Below are positions 43,672 to 53,164 of a stretch of DNA of 64,000 nt, one piece after another (positions within the stretch are counted from its first letter, which is position 1; every line of letters begins with the position of its first letter). The DNA is from an uncultured Fretibacterium sp. (lineage in GTDB: Bacteria > Synergistota > Synergistia > Synergistales > Aminobacteriaceae). The stretch is taken from NCBI RefSeq assembly GCF_963548695.1, contig NZ_CAUUWA010000003.1, forward strand, positions 1 to 64,000, written 5' to 3'. The notes under the pieces were generated by a model. It worked only from the letters and a program-made list of their open reading frames with translations, searched no databases and was not told the origin of the DNA. Position numbers and translations under genes: made by a program.

Positions 43672-45357
43672 ATGAACGAAGCGTGGAACGCGCCGGAAAA
43701 CGGGTATCCCATCAGCCGATTTGCGCTCTGGGCGTGGATACTCTCGTTTGGCTACACATTGGGGGGCACCTTTGTGAGAATTGCCTTGCGGTTCCAGGGC
43801 GGGGAGCAAGGCGTCTGGCCGCTGTCCGTCCTGGCGGCAGCCGCCGCGGTAGCCTTTCTCCTGCACATCCGGCGAGACCGCCGTGCGGCCCTGGCCCTGA
43901 GCATTGGAGTTGGCGTCTATGAGCTTTTGAACCAAGGGCTCTACCTCTACTCGTCCTATCTCGCCAACGAGGACCCGGAGTCCCTGCGAAGGATGCTCCA
44001 CCTGTTGTTCTCGGGGCATTGGTGGGTCTATCGGTGCCTGTGGCTTCCCCTCCTCACAGGCGGCTACCTGGCACTGCGCCGGAACCGACGCGCCTGGCCG
44101 CTACTCTGCGTCAGTGCAGCGGGCGCGCTGTACCAGCTTGTCGATATCCCTTTCCTGCGATATTTCCTGACGTATTTCCCCCAGTATGGAGAACTGTGGT
44201 TCTCAACTATGACGGCGTTCGAGGCTTTTGACGTAATGAGCTACGCCTCCGTCATTGCCGCGTTCCTGTTTGCATACCTGGACGCGCGTTCTTCGAGGCC
44301 GGTGCGGTTCGATGGACTTGGATCCAACCAGCTCGAATCCGAGGCGGGCGGCGGCCTCTCGGGGGCGTCGACGCTCCGAAGGAGGCTCCGACGGCTGCTT
44401 CTGGCGAGTACGATCCTTGTCTGCCTCAACGAGTTCGTCGGCGCAGGCGGCCTCCTGAGCGCGCTCCTGAAGATAACGGTATACGATAGCATCGGTAGGA
44501 CAGGCATTCGGCTCCTTGCCTGTCTTCTGCCCTGCGTCGCATACCTCTACAGCCTGGCCCCGTTCGCCTCGCCGAGGATCCTCGTGACCTACGCCTACTA
44601 CGAGGCCTTCGTGTACGCGACATGTTCGGCCACGGCAGTGCTCCGTGCAATCATGGGCGTATCCATGATGATAGCAAGCGGACTGGGAGAGTTATACGTC
44701 CTGTACATCCTGCCGGACGTGCTTCTGATGGTGTTGTTCCTCGCCATCCTCCATACGGGCCGCCGCCTGGACGAACGGTCCCGAGCCGCCGGGGCGGGGG
44801 AGTCCTCCCTTGCGTGGAGCGCCTACGCCATAGCCTTCCTCTATCCGCTGGCGGACTGCATCTCTTGGGTCATGACGTGGGCCGATTTCCGACAGTACCC
44901 GGGTCCCCCGAGCCTGGGAGCAGCCCTGCCGTTCCTCGATGCCTTGCTCGTCATGCTCTGCCTGTTCCTCCTCCCGAGGAGGGATCGCCGCTCGGCCCTG
45001 ACCGCAAGCGTGGCCGCAGGTGCGTCCCTCCTGATCGGCATAGCCACCGGCATCCTCCTCTGGATTCCCGAGGTGGAGCTCCGTTTCTGGCTGCTCTCTC
45101 CATCATGGTGGGTCATGCGGATATTCCCCGCCTTGCTCATCGTGGGCGGATACCTGGCGCTGTATCGAAGACGCTGGGCGCCCCTCGTGTTGACCGCGAG
45201 CGCCGTGGGCGCGCTGTGGGCCCTGTGGGGATACGTTTCCTCCCTCGATCCGCATTCCAGGCAGATAGATATCCGTACCACTCTGGATATCGTTCAGGAA
45301 ATCGTCCCGCTCCTTGCCTGCGTCCTCGCCTGGTGCGACCGGCGATCGGGTGGGTGA
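43672..45357 (+). CDS. Polytopic membrane protein of unknown function with an internal duplication
   Basis: 561 aa, with about 14 hydrophobic segments and no family I recognise. Start at ATG 43672 with AAGGAG 8 nt upstream. The two halves repeat each other: HWWVYRCLWLPLLTGGYLAL and RRNRRAWPLLCVSAAGALYQ in the first half correspond to SWWVMRIFPALLIVGGYLAL and RRRWAPLVLTASAVGALWAL in the second. No catalytic motif is visible. It stands alone. Confidence 0.75.
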   Translation: MNEAWNAPENGYPISRFALWAWILSFGYTLGGTFVRIALRFQGGEQGVWPLSVLAAAAAVAFLLHIRRDRRAALALSIGVGVYELLNQGLYLYSSYLANEDPESLRRMLHLLFSGHWWVYRCLWLPLLTGGYLALRRNRRAWPLLCVSAAGALYQLVDIPFLRYFLTYFPQYGELWFSTMTAFEAFDVMSYASVIAAFLFAYLDARSSRPVRFDGLGSNQLESEAGGGLSGASTLRRRLRRLLLASTILVCLNEFVGAGGLLSALLKITVYDSIGRTGIRLLACLLPCVAYLYSLAPFASPRILVTYAYYEAFVYATCSATAVLRAIMGVSMMIASGLGELYVLYILPDVLLMVLFLAILHTGRRLDERSRAAGAGESSLAWSAYAIAFLYPLADCISWVMTWADFRQYPGPPSLGAALPFLDALLVMLCLFLLPRRDRRSALTASVAAGASLLIGIATGILLWIPEVELRFWLLSPSWWVMRIFPALLIVGGYLALYRRRWAPLVLTASAVGALWALWGYVSSLDPHSRQIDIRTTLDIVQEIVPLLACVLAWCDRRSGG

Positions 45358-45458
45358 GGGGAAATACGCCGATCCGCAACCTTAACGCTGACATGGCTTC
45401 CCTATCGTCTGAGCGGGAAAGGTATCGTGTTTTCGATCGAAGGAAAGCGTGTAGGGGG

Positions 45459-45658
45459 ATGAGGAAAAGGTTTGTGTCCGTGACCATGATTGTCCTGTCG
45501 GCCTTGTTTTTGCTTCGGCAATGACGGCGGGCGCTTCCGATGCCGAAGGACCTGAAGTCGGCCTGATAAAATGGGGTAAGGCGAACAGCGGATATTTTGC
45601 ATATTATCTTGATAAAATATGCATTTTTTGTTTAAGTCAGCGCTTCCTGGTGGTCTGA
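45459..45658 (+). pseudogene. Broken start of a secreted-protein gene
   Basis: After TAGGGGG an ATG opens a signal peptide (MRKRFVSVTMIVLSALF) that stops early. Shifting frame near 45505 restores a natural continuation: FASAMTAGASDAEGPEVGLIK then WGKANSGYFAYYL. This is how binding proteins start, but nothing further of the gene remains; the 3' end runs into sequence resembling the MITE end of 4936-5021. No other gene is seen in 45358-45759. Confidence 0.6.
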
Positions 45659-45759
45659 TGGGAGGGGGGTTGCCGGCGTCCGGGGTCCTCGAGGCGCAGG
45701 GAATCCTCTCGATGGGGCGGGAAGGGCCGTTTGCCCTTACGGAAAGGTAAGGCGAGGCA

Positions 45760-46851
45760 GTGATTACGACAGCGGATGTGCAGGTGGAGTACAAGTTCGG
45801 GGCCGGCCGTTACTGGCAGATGCCGAATGCGTTGGACTTGGTCGGGACGGAGGCGAGACGCCTGGGGACGAAGGCCTGCGTCGCAGGAGGGGAGACGGCG
45901 CTCGCCCTTACGCGGGAACGCCTGTCCTCAGGACTCGATGCCGCGGAGATCCCCTGGGTGGAAGAACGGTACAGCGGCCCCGCCACCGTGGCAAAAGCCG
46001 CCGCGCTCGCGTCTGCGGCAACGGAAAAGGGCTGCGACGTCGTCGTTGGCGTGGGGGGCGGGCGAGCTCTGGACCTGGCCAAAGCTGCGGCGGCTCTGCT
46101 GAGGGCGCCGGTGATCACGGTGCCTACCTCGGCGGCGACCTGCGCGGCGTACGCGCCGCTGAGCGTTCTCTATCATGAGAACGGCGCCTACGATCATTGC
46201 GTCTGGCACGAAAGGGAGGTCGATGCGGTGCTGGTGGACATGGACATACAGTCCGCCCAGCCTCCGCGCCTGATGGCGTCCGGGATCCTGGATGCCATGG
46301 CCAAGTACCTGGAGATCTCCAACGGCCGGGCAGAACTGGACCTTCAGGATGTCCCCATCGCCATGCACAGCGCGCACTCCTTTGCGCGATACACCTATGA
46401 AGCGCTGGAGCGGTACGGATACCGGGCCGTGCAGGACTTGAAGAAGGGATGCCGCACCAAGCCGCTGGAGGACACCGTGTTCCTGAATATCGCATTGACG
46501 GGGATGATCAGCGGCATCACCAAGGGCAGGGGGCAGACGTCCGTGGCCCATGCCCTGTACGATGCGGTGCGCACGCATTTTTACCGGGAGTCCGGGAACT
46601 TCCTGCATGGAGAGATCGTGGCCGTAGGCCTGCTGTCTCAGCTGTCTTACAACGAGGACGAAGCGCGGCTGCCTGTCTTGAGAGACTATATGCGGCGTCT
46701 GGGCATGCCCTGCTCCCTGGAGGAGATCGGTATCCGCCCGTCGGAGAAGAATCTGGAGGTCCTGTATCGCGACATGTGCCAACAACGGTTTATGGTTCAG
46801 GACGAGGCGCACCTCACGCGTTTGAAGGCGGCTCTGAATCCGATCCGATAG
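45760..46851 (+). CDS. Iron-containing alcohol dehydrogenase, glycerol dehydrogenase-like
   Basis: 363 aa, GTG start. NAD site VVVGVGGGRALDLAKAAA, then VITVPTSAATCAAYAPLSVLY. Metal ligands: Asp in ASGILDAMAKYLE, His in SVAHALYDAV and His in FLHGEIVAVG. It fits the GldA branch, oxidising glycerol or a small polyol, but related enzymes act on other alcohols. Monocistronic, ahead of the TRAP operon. Confidence 0.88.
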   Translation: MITTADVQVEYKFGAGRYWQMPNALDLVGTEARRLGTKACVAGGETALALTRERLSSGLDAAEIPWVEERYSGPATVAKAAALASAATEKGCDVVVGVGGGRALDLAKAAAALLRAPVITVPTSAATCAAYAPLSVLYHENGAYDHCVWHEREVDAVLVDMDIQSAQPPRLMASGILDAMAKYLEISNGRAELDLQDVPIAMHSAHSFARYTYEALERYGYRAVQDLKKGCRTKPLEDTVFLNIALTGMISGITKGRGQTSVAHALYDAVRTHFYRESGNFLHGEIVAVGLLSQLSYNEDEARLPVLRDYMRRLGMPCSLEEIGIRPSEKNLEVLYRDMCQQRFMVQDEAHLTRLKAALNPIR

Positions 46852-46948
46852 GGGCGCGAAACTCCGGGCGGGCGGCAGGGGGTGACTTTTTCTCTGACTC
46901 CTTATGGGGTGACATTATCACAGAACAACGACAGCCCCCACAACGTGA

Positions 46949-46977
46949 TTGACATTCTCCCGAGGGTAAGGTATAAA
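46949..46977 (+). promoter_or_regulatory. Promoter of the TAXI-TRAP leader
   Basis: Perfect TTGACA (46949-46954), 17-nt spacer, TATAAA (46972-46977). Confidence 0.85.
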
Positions 46978-46983
46978 CTGTCC

Positions 46984-47228
46984 TAAGAGGTCCGACTGAT
47001 ATTATCCGGAGAGGAGGAAACCCTAGTGCGGCATTGCGGATTCACCTGAGGAAGGGGCTTGGATGCACGGGATGCATGCCGTGGTGGGATTCCTTCGGAG
47101 CCGTCCGTTTGGGCCAAAATCTTCAGAATGTGATCGAAATCCGATCAAAACCATGATGCGCGCGCCTTCGTGCGCCGTCATCGTTTCTTTTTGAGGAGAG
47201 GCTGCCCGCACGGCCTCTCCTGTTTTTT
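46984..47228 (+). ncRNA. Candidate regulatory leader RNA (attenuator) upstream of the TRAP operon
   Basis: From the promoter to a terminator about 245 nt later. Hairpins inside include CACGG..CCGTG (about 47078-47095) and GATCG..CGATC (about 47131-47145). Near the 5' end GGAGG precedes a 7-codon ORF, GTG to TGA (47026-47049). The early GGAGAGG (47009-47015) is complementary to the 3' arm of the terminator (CCTCTCC), so it could prevent terminator folding. The TRAP gene begins 195 nt further on. Independent small RNA is the alternative. No known riboswitch motif was recognised. Confidence 0.45.
47195..47228 (+). terminator. Intrinsic terminator ahead of the TRAP operon
   Basis: 8-bp stem GGAGAGGC/GCCTCTCC, 10-nt loop, then TGTTTTTT. 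The remaining 47229-47422 is AT-rich with no gene. Confidence 0.85.
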
Positions 47229-47422
47229 CCCCATTCCATTACGAGTTCCCTCACATCCTTTTTCCTTCGTTTTTCAATAAAATAATTTTTCATGAAACAG
47301 AGTGAAGAAGATTAAAAACGTTGCCTGTGGATTTGGAGTGCTTCTCCTGCCTCGAGACAAGGGGATAATCATGTTTTCTTACATATCCGTCCAAGCCTGA
47401 AGTATGAGGAGGAAAAATTGCC

Positions 47423-48376
47423 ATGAAAAAATCTGTGTTCTCGTTCCTTTCCCTGACGCTCCTTACCCTGCTCCTGTGTGCCTCCGGCGCTGGGGCCGTC
47501 CAGTTCGTCAACATCACAACGGGTCCGACGGGCGGCACCTATTATCCCGTGGGCTCCGCGATGGCCAAAATCTGGACGGACAACATCGAAGGGCTCAAGG
47601 CGAGCGCCCAGTCCTCCGGGGGGACCATGAACAACATCCAGCTGCTCGCCGACGGAGAGGCCGAGGCTGCCTTTGCCGACGGCCTCTACTACGACGCCTA
47701 TAACGGGCACAAGAACTACGAGGGCAAGCCACAGTCCTTCCTGCGCGCCGCCGTGCCCCTCTATCCCGAGGCTATCCACCTGCTCGCGGCACGGGACAGC
47801 GGCATCGAGACCCTTCAGGATCTGAAGGGCAAGCGAGTTGCCGTGGGGGCCGTGGGCGGCAGCACCATGCTGACGGCCTTCCAGCTCCTGCGCCTGGCCG
47901 GGCTCGATCCCGAGAAGGACATCGTCCCGGAGAACCTGGGACATGCGGACGTGGTCGCTGCGTTCGCGGACAAACGCATCGACGCCTCCGTCACCATCGG
48001 GGCCATCGGGATAGCCAGCGCCAAGGAGACGACCACGCTGGGGACGGCCTACCTCGTCGCCATACCGCAGGCCGTCGTCGAAAAAATATGCGGGGAAACG
48101 CCCTACTTCAGCCCCCTGACGATTCCCGAAGGGACCTACAAAAACCAGGCGAAGGCCATTGGGACCTTCAGCAGCCCCAATATCCTGGCCGTGCACGAGA
48201 AGTTGGACGACGAGCTCGTCTATCGAATGACCAAGGCTCTTTTCGAGCACAAGGAGGACCTCGTCGCCGTCAGCGCACGGATGTCGGCCATGAATCCGGA
48301 GTCCATCGCCCACGTTGGCATTCCCGTGCACCCGGGTGCGCTGCGCTACTATAAAGAGAAGGGGATCCTGAAATAG
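47423..48376 (+). CDS. TAXI-family TRAP transporter binding protein
   Basis: 317 aa with signal peptide (KKSVFSFLSLTLLTLLLCASGAG cleavage region). TAXI signature ITTGPTGGTYYPVGSAMAKI, then SSGGTMNNIQLLADGEAEAAF and LKGKRVAVGAVGGSTMLTAFQ. GAGGAGG precedes the ATG. Captures an organic acid or similar solute in the periplasm for the fused permease 3 nt downstream. Substrate unknown; the following corrinoid genes suggest a methylated compound. Confidence 0.93.
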   Translation: MKKSVFSFLSLTLLTLLLCASGAGAVQFVNITTGPTGGTYYPVGSAMAKIWTDNIEGLKASAQSSGGTMNNIQLLADGEAEAAFADGLYYDAYNGHKNYEGKPQSFLRAAVPLYPEAIHLLAARDSGIETLQDLKGKRVAVGAVGGSTMLTAFQLLRLAGLDPEKDIVPENLGHADVVAAFADKRIDASVTIGAIGIASAKETTTLGTAYLVAIPQAVVEKICGETPYFSPLTIPEGTYKNQAKAIGTFSSPNILAVHEKLDDELVYRMTKALFEHKEDLVAVSARMSAMNPESIAHVGIPVHPGALRYYKEKGILK

Positions 48377-48378
48377 AA

Positions 48379-50289
48379 ATGGCCTCATTCGCCTCCGAGG
48401 GGCCTGAGGATTCCCCCTCTTCGCCCCTCGGGATGCCCTTCATCGACAATATCAGGACGAACACGGCGTTCGCGCTCTGCGTCGCCATGTCCCTGTTCCA
48501 CCTCTACACCGCGGGGATCGGCCTTCTCCAAACGCCCGTCCAGCGTGCGGTTCACGTCGGGTTCGTCCTGGTCCTGGTCTTTCTGCTGTACCCGCTGAGG
48601 AGGGGATGGCGCTGGGCCGATGTGTTCCTGGTCCTATGCTCCATAGCCGGGACGGGGTACATCGCCCTCTTCTCCGACGCCATCGCCCTGCGGGGCGGCA
48701 AGGTCCTGCCCTACGAGCTCGTCCTGGGAAGCCTTACTCTGATCGCCGTCCTGGAGGCGGGACGGCGCGTCCTGGGGCGGACGCTGCCCCTGCTGGGCCT
48801 GGCCTTCCTGCTCTACTGCCGTTACGGGCGCTATGCCCCGTCGATCTTCATGCATCGGGGCTACTCCCTGGAGCGGATCGTCCAGCACCTGTACCTGACA
48901 ACGGAGGGCGTCTTCGGCGTGGCGGTCGGGGTCTCCTCCACGTTCATCTTCCTGTTCATCCTGTTCGGAGCTTTCCTCTCCGGCAGCGGAGGGGCCCGGT
49001 TCTTCAACAACCTGGCCCTCTCGTTGACGGGAAGGAGCCCGGGCGGCTCCGCGAAGGTGGCTATCGTCGCCTCGGGACTGCTGGGGACGATCAACGGTTC
49101 CTCCATCGCCAACGTGGCCACCACCGGAGCCTTCACCATTCCGTTGATGAAGAGGGCCGGTTACACGCCCGAGGAGGCCGGAGCCATCGAGGCCTGCGCC
49201 TCCTCGGGGGGGCAGCTCATGCCTCCGATCATGGGGGCCGGCGCCTTCGTGATGAGCGAGTTCCTGAACGTCCCCTATGCCCGAATCCTGTCCGCCGCAC
49301 TCGTCCCCGCCCTGCTCTACTATACGGGCCTCTTCCTGAACGTCCACCTCAGGGCCCGCAGGGCCGGCCTGGCGGGATTGGGCGAGGATGCCCCAAGTGT
49401 CCGGGAGGTCCTGAGGGACGACGGGCACCTCCTGCTGCCGCTCCTCCTGATCGTCATTATGCTGATGCGCGCCTACACGCCGCTCAAGGCGGCCTTCTGG
49501 GGCATTCTCGTGATGGTTGGCGTCGCCGGGCTGCGACGTCATACCCGCATGGGGCCGCGGCTCGTCGTCAAGGCCCTTGCGGACGGGGCTCGCGGTGCGC
49601 TCGGGACGGGCATCGCCTGCGCCGTCGTCGGGTTCGTCGTCGGGGGAAGCTCCCTGACCGCCCTGGGCCCGACGCTCTCCGACAATATCCTGGACCTCGC
49701 CGGCGGAGCCCTGCTGCCCACCCTGCTCCTGGCCATGGCGGCCTGCCTTCTCCTCGGCATGGGGCTCCCCACGACGGCCAACTACATCGTGACCAGCACG
49801 GTGGTCGTCCCCGCCCTCGTCAAGATGGGCGTGCCGCCCCTCTCCGCTCACATGTTCGTCTTCTACTTCGGGATCATGGCGGACATCAGCCCTCCGGTCT
49901 GCCTGGCCTCCTTCACGGCGGCGGGGATAGCCGGAGCGGACGCGGCCGGTACGGGGGCCCGGGCGCTGCTTTTCGCGCTCACCTCCTTCCTGATCCCCTA
50001 CCTCTTCATCTACAGCCCCGCGATCCTCATCGAGGGCGCCTCGTCCCTCTCCGTCCTGGAGGTGTCGGCGGGATCGGCCGTCGGCATCGTCGCCTTCGCC
50101 GCGGCCCTGCAGGGGTGGTGGGGCGTGCGCCTGGGCGCTCCCCTGCGTGCCGCGGCCCTCGTTGCGGGGGCGTTGTGCTTCGTCCCGCATACCCCTTTAC
50201 GGATCGTCGGAATCCTGGCGTCGTTGGGGCTCGGCCATGCGGCCCGCCGGGGCGGGAGGGTTTTTCGTCAAAGAAAGGGGGGTGCGTAA
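48379..50289 (+). CDS. TRAP transporter fused 4TM/12TM permease
   Basis: 636 aa, with about 16-18 spans. The DctQ-like portion lies in the first 180 residues and the DctM-like remainder has GAFLSGSGGARFFNNLALSL, GTINGSSIANVATTGAFTIP, ACASSGGQLMPPIMGAGAFV and GMGLPTTANYIVTSTVV, all family signatures of fused TAXI permeases. Sodium-driven import. Its stop directly abuts the next ATG. Confidence 0.95.
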   Translation: MASFASEGPEDSPSSPLGMPFIDNIRTNTAFALCVAMSLFHLYTAGIGLLQTPVQRAVHVGFVLVLVFLLYPLRRGWRWADVFLVLCSIAGTGYIALFSDAIALRGGKVLPYELVLGSLTLIAVLEAGRRVLGRTLPLLGLAFLLYCRYGRYAPSIFMHRGYSLERIVQHLYLTTEGVFGVAVGVSSTFIFLFILFGAFLSGSGGARFFNNLALSLTGRSPGGSAKVAIVASGLLGTINGSSIANVATTGAFTIPLMKRAGYTPEEAGAIEACASSGGQLMPPIMGAGAFVMSEFLNVPYARILSAALVPALLYYTGLFLNVHLRARRAGLAGLGEDAPSVREVLRDDGHLLLPLLLIVIMLMRAYTPLKAAFWGILVMVGVAGLRRHTRMGPRLVVKALADGARGALGTGIACAVVGFVVGGSSLTALGPTLSDNILDLAGGALLPTLLLAMAACLLLGMGLPTTANYIVTSTVVVPALVKMGVPPLSAHMFVFYFGIMADISPPVCLASFTAAGIAGADAAGTGARALLFALTSFLIPYLFIYSPAILIEGASSLSVLEVSAGSAVGIVAFAAALQGWWGVRLGAPLRAAALVAGALCFVPHTPLRIVGILASLGLGHAARRGGRVFRQRKGGA

Positions 50290-51234
50290 ATGAAAGTTCT
50301 CGTCGTATCGGGATTTCTGGGCGCGGGCAAGACCACGTTCATCCGTGAGCTGGCGCGCCGCATCGAGGGGTCCGTCGTCGTTCTCGAGAACGAGTTCGGG
50401 GAGGTGGGGGTCGATGGCGACCTCCTGGCGGACGTCCCCATCGAGGTCGTCGAGCTGGCCCAGGGCTGCATCTGCTGCACCATGAGGACGGACTTCCTGC
50501 GAGCCGTCGACGAAATAGAGCGTCGTTTCCACCCCGACGTCCTCCTCATCGAGCCCACGGGAATAGGTTCCCTGAGCCCCATCCTCGCGTCCCTCTCGAA
50601 GGGGGTGGGGGCGGGCGTCTCCCTGGTCCCGCCCGTCACGGTCGTCGATGCGGAGTCCTTTGGGGATTACATCGAGGTCTTCGGGGACTTTTACCGGGAC
50701 CAGATCGCGGGTGCGCCGACCCTGGTCGTGACAAAGTCGGAGGCGCTGCCGGAGGAAGAGCGCGACGCGGTTTTGAAAGGGATTTCCGCCCTGAACCCGG
50801 AGGCCGAGCTGGTCTTCCCTCCTTACGCGGAGCTCCCCTCGGAGTGGTGGGACGGCCTCCTCGGCGCGGAGGCGGCGGATATACCCGCGCCGCCCGAGGG
50901 GGCGGAGGCTCTCTCGCTGGAGAGCTTGGGTTTGAAGGACCTGAGCTTTCGGAGCCGCGAGGACCTGGAGGACCTTCTGGGCCGCCTGGCCTCCGGGGCG
51001 TTCGGGCGGGTGTATCGGGTCAAGGGCCTGGCCCCCGTGGGCGGGGAGTGGCTGCACTTCGACGTCGTGAACCGAAGCCGGACGATCGAGGCCTGGCGCC
51101 CGGCGGATGGCTCCAAGATGGCACTGATCGGAGAGGATCTGGACATCCCCGGCATCGGCATGGCGCTCTTGGAGTTCCGGATGCCCTGCCCCCCGGAGAC
51201 GGGGGCGTCCGGCGCCGGGCACGGAAAGATTTGA
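50290..51234 (+). CDS. COG0523/CobW-family GTPase (metallochaperone type)
   Basis: 314 aa. P-loop GFLGAGKTTFIREL, the family metal motif CxCC in QGCICCTMRTDFL, Walker B-like LLIEPTGIG and VVTKSEAL as base motif, plus a CobW C-terminal domain (FGRVYRVKG). COG0523 GTPases insert or protect metals such as Zn, Co or Ni. Similar GTPases often sit with corrinoid methyltransferases, so here it may serve zinc or cobamide loading of the enzymes downstream (inference). It starts right at the TRAP permease stop. Confidence 0.9.
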   Translation: MKVLVVSGFLGAGKTTFIRELARRIEGSVVVLENEFGEVGVDGDLLADVPIEVVELAQGCICCTMRTDFLRAVDEIERRFHPDVLLIEPTGIGSLSPILASLSKGVGAGVSLVPPVTVVDAESFGDYIEVFGDFYRDQIAGAPTLVVTKSEALPEEERDAVLKGISALNPEAELVFPPYAELPSEWWDGLLGAEAADIPAPPEGAEALSLESLGLKDLSFRSREDLEDLLGRLASGAFGRVYRVKGLAPVGGEWLHFDVVNRSRTIEAWRPADGSKMALIGEDLDIPGIGMALLEFRMPCPPETGASGAGHGKI

Positions 51235-51261
51235 TCGAAAAATTCAATCGAAACAGAGGCG

Positions 51262-51942
51262 ATGATCGTGTCGATGAGCAAGGAGGAGTACCTCAAGAGC
51301 CTTTCGGACTGCGTTTTGGAGATGGAGGACGAGAGGGTCGTGACGGTTGCGGAGGAGTACCTCCGCGAGGGGCACAGCGCCCTGGACGGGATCAACCTGG
51401 GGCTGGTAGACGGCATGAACCGCGCGGGCGCGCTCTACGAGCAGGAGGAGTATTTCGTCACGGACCTGCTGCTCTGTTCGGACGCCATGTACAACGGGCT
51501 GGACGTGCTGAAGCCGCATCTTAAGGATGAGGCGGCGGAGGGCGAGGAGCCGATTCCTGCCGTGATCGGGGTCGTGCAGGGCGACACCCACGACATCGGG
51601 AAGAACCTCGTGAAGATCATGTTCGAGACGGCGGGCTTCACGATGTACGACCTGGGGCGGGACGTGCCCATCGAGGCCTTCGTGGACAAGGCTCAGGAGG
51701 TGAATGCCCGCCTGATCTGCCTGTCCACGCTCATGACCACGACGATGATCGGGATGCAGCGCGTGGTGGAGCTTCTGAAGGAGCGAGGGCTCTACGGCAA
51801 GATCAAGGTCATGATCGGCGGAGGCCCCGTCTCCCAGAACTTCTGCGACAAGATTGGGGCGGACGCTTATACGGGCAGCGCGATGGAGGCGGTGCGGGTG
51901 GCGAAGATGCTCCTGAACGGGGAGCCGGTCCCCGCCACATGA
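51262..51942 (+). CDS. Corrinoid protein of a methyltransferase system (MttC/MtbC-like)
   Basis: 226 aa. N-terminal helical cap (residues 10-85, with GMNRAGALYEQEEYFVTDLL) and a B12-binding Rossmann domain with the base-off/His-on motif GVVQGDTHDIGKNLVKIMF, then LICLSTLMTTTMIGM and VMIGGGPVSQNF. It carries the methyl group on cobalt between a substrate-specific methylase and an acceptor methylase. Start may be ATG 51262 or 51274. Sits ahead of three UroD-fold genes. Confidence 0.93.
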   Translation: MIVSMSKEEYLKSLSDCVLEMEDERVVTVAEEYLREGHSALDGINLGLVDGMNRAGALYEQEEYFVTDLLLCSDAMYNGLDVLKPHLKDEAAEGEEPIPAVIGVVQGDTHDIGKNLVKIMFETAGFTMYDLGRDVPIEAFVDKAQEVNARLICLSTLMTTTMIGMQRVVELLKERGLYGKIKVMIGGGPVSQNFCDKIGADAYTGSAMEAVRVAKMLLNGEPVPAT

Positions 51943-51971
51943 GGCCGTTTTTTGGGATTCCAATTGGGATT

Positions 51972-52014
51972 CCAAAGGGACGAGTCCCTTTGGTGGGTTC
52001 AGGGCGAAGCCCTG
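51972..52014. repeat. Paired-hairpin repeat between the corrinoid protein and methyltransferase genes
   Basis: A CCAAAGGGA-CGAG-TCCCTTTGG (51972-51993), B CAGGGC-GAA-GCCCTG (52000-52014), then AAGTTTTT. B ends 49 nt before the next GTG. Closely similar to 57227-57269. Confidence 0.8.
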
Positions 52015-52063
52015 AAGTTTTTCCGTGCGGCATCATCGAGCACTGGGGCAGGGAGGGAACGGC

Positions 52064-53113
52064 GTGAACGAGAAGGAGAGGCTGCTGGGGGTGCTTCGCG
52101 GAGAGGCGATTCCCGAGGCGCCCTGTATCTGTCCCGGCGGGATGATGAACGCCATCGTCGTCGATCTGATGGACCGGTGCGGCATCGCCTGGCCGGAGGC
52201 CCACACGGACCCGGTCATGATGGCGGAGCTCGCCAGGGCGGTGTACGACCACGAGATGTTCGAGAACTACGGGGCGCCCTTCTGTATGACCGTCGAGGCG
52301 GAGACCCTGGGCGCCCCGGTCGACATGGGAAACCGGGAGTGCGAACCGCACGTCTCGGGCTACGTCATCGACGGGGTGGAGCGGTGGGCGGAGCTCCCGG
52401 AGCCCGACCTGGGCCGGGGGCGGGCCCGTGTCGTCATCGAGGCCATCGAGCGGCTCAAGCGGACGGGGAAGGAGGGCGTCCCCATCATCGGCAACCTGAC
52501 GGGCCCCCTCAGCCTGGCGACGTCGCTGGCGGACCCCATCGATTTCTACAAGTCCCTCCGGCGCAAAAACGAGGCCGCCCATGCCCTGATGCGGAGGGTG
52601 ACGGACATGCTGATGGCGTTCGGCACGGCTCAGGCCGCCGCCGGGGCCGACGTCCTGGCGATCTCCGACCCCAGCGGGACGGGCGAGATTCTGGGTGCAC
52701 GGTACTTTCGGGAGTTCGCCGTCCGGTACCTCAACGATTTGATTCGCGGGGTGCGCTGCGCGTTTCCCGACATGCGCTTCATCGTCCACATCTGCGGGCA
52801 GATGAAGAACGTCTTCTCCGAACTGGCCGCGGTGGAGGCGGACGCCTTCAGCTTCGACGCGATGGTGAACCTGCGCACGGCGCGGGAGCACCTCGCGCCC
52901 CGCAAGGTTATGGGCAACGTCAGCTCCTTCGGCCTGGCCTTCGCCTCGGAGGAGAAGGTTCAGGCCATGGCCCGCTCAGCCCTCAACATGGGGTCCGACA
53001 TCCTGGCCCCGGCCTGCGGCCTGGGCACGCGGTCGGACATCCGCTCCGTGCAGGCCCTTTTGAGGGCGGCCAAGCGGAATCGGGAGGAGGACGCCCTCTT
53101 ATGCACGATTTGA
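52064..53113 (+). CDS. MtaA/CmuA-type (UroD-fold) methylcobamide methyltransferase
   Basis: 349 aa, GTG start with GGGAGGG 6 nt upstream; the frame is open to 52025 without support. UroD barrel with GVPIIGNLTGPLSLATSLAD, DVLAISDPSGTGEILG, and the zinc site His-x-Cys in RFIVHICGQMKN plus Cys in LAPACGLGTRSD, as in MtaA. Zinc activates a thiol or other methyl acceptor. Methyl transfer to or from the neighbouring corrinoid protein is expected. Confidence 0.88.
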   Translation: MNEKERLLGVLRGEAIPEAPCICPGGMMNAIVVDLMDRCGIAWPEAHTDPVMMAELARAVYDHEMFENYGAPFCMTVEAETLGAPVDMGNRECEPHVSGYVIDGVERWAELPEPDLGRGRARVVIEAIERLKRTGKEGVPIIGNLTGPLSLATSLADPIDFYKSLRRKNEAAHALMRRVTDMLMAFGTAQAAAGADVLAISDPSGTGEILGARYFREFAVRYLNDLIRGVRCAFPDMRFIVHICGQMKNVFSELAAVEADAFSFDAMVNLRTAREHLAPRKVMGNVSSFGLAFASEEKVQAMARSALNMGSDILAPACGLGTRSDIRSVQALLRAAKRNREEDALLCTI

Positions 53114-53164
53114 TTCCATTTCTCAATCATCCGCATGCTTCGTTTAAGCAGGTGGCCAGCCCTC

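Noticed and set aside
47026..47049. 7-codon ORF annotated as a gene
   Set aside because: Too short to support as a protein; kept only as part of the candidate leader.
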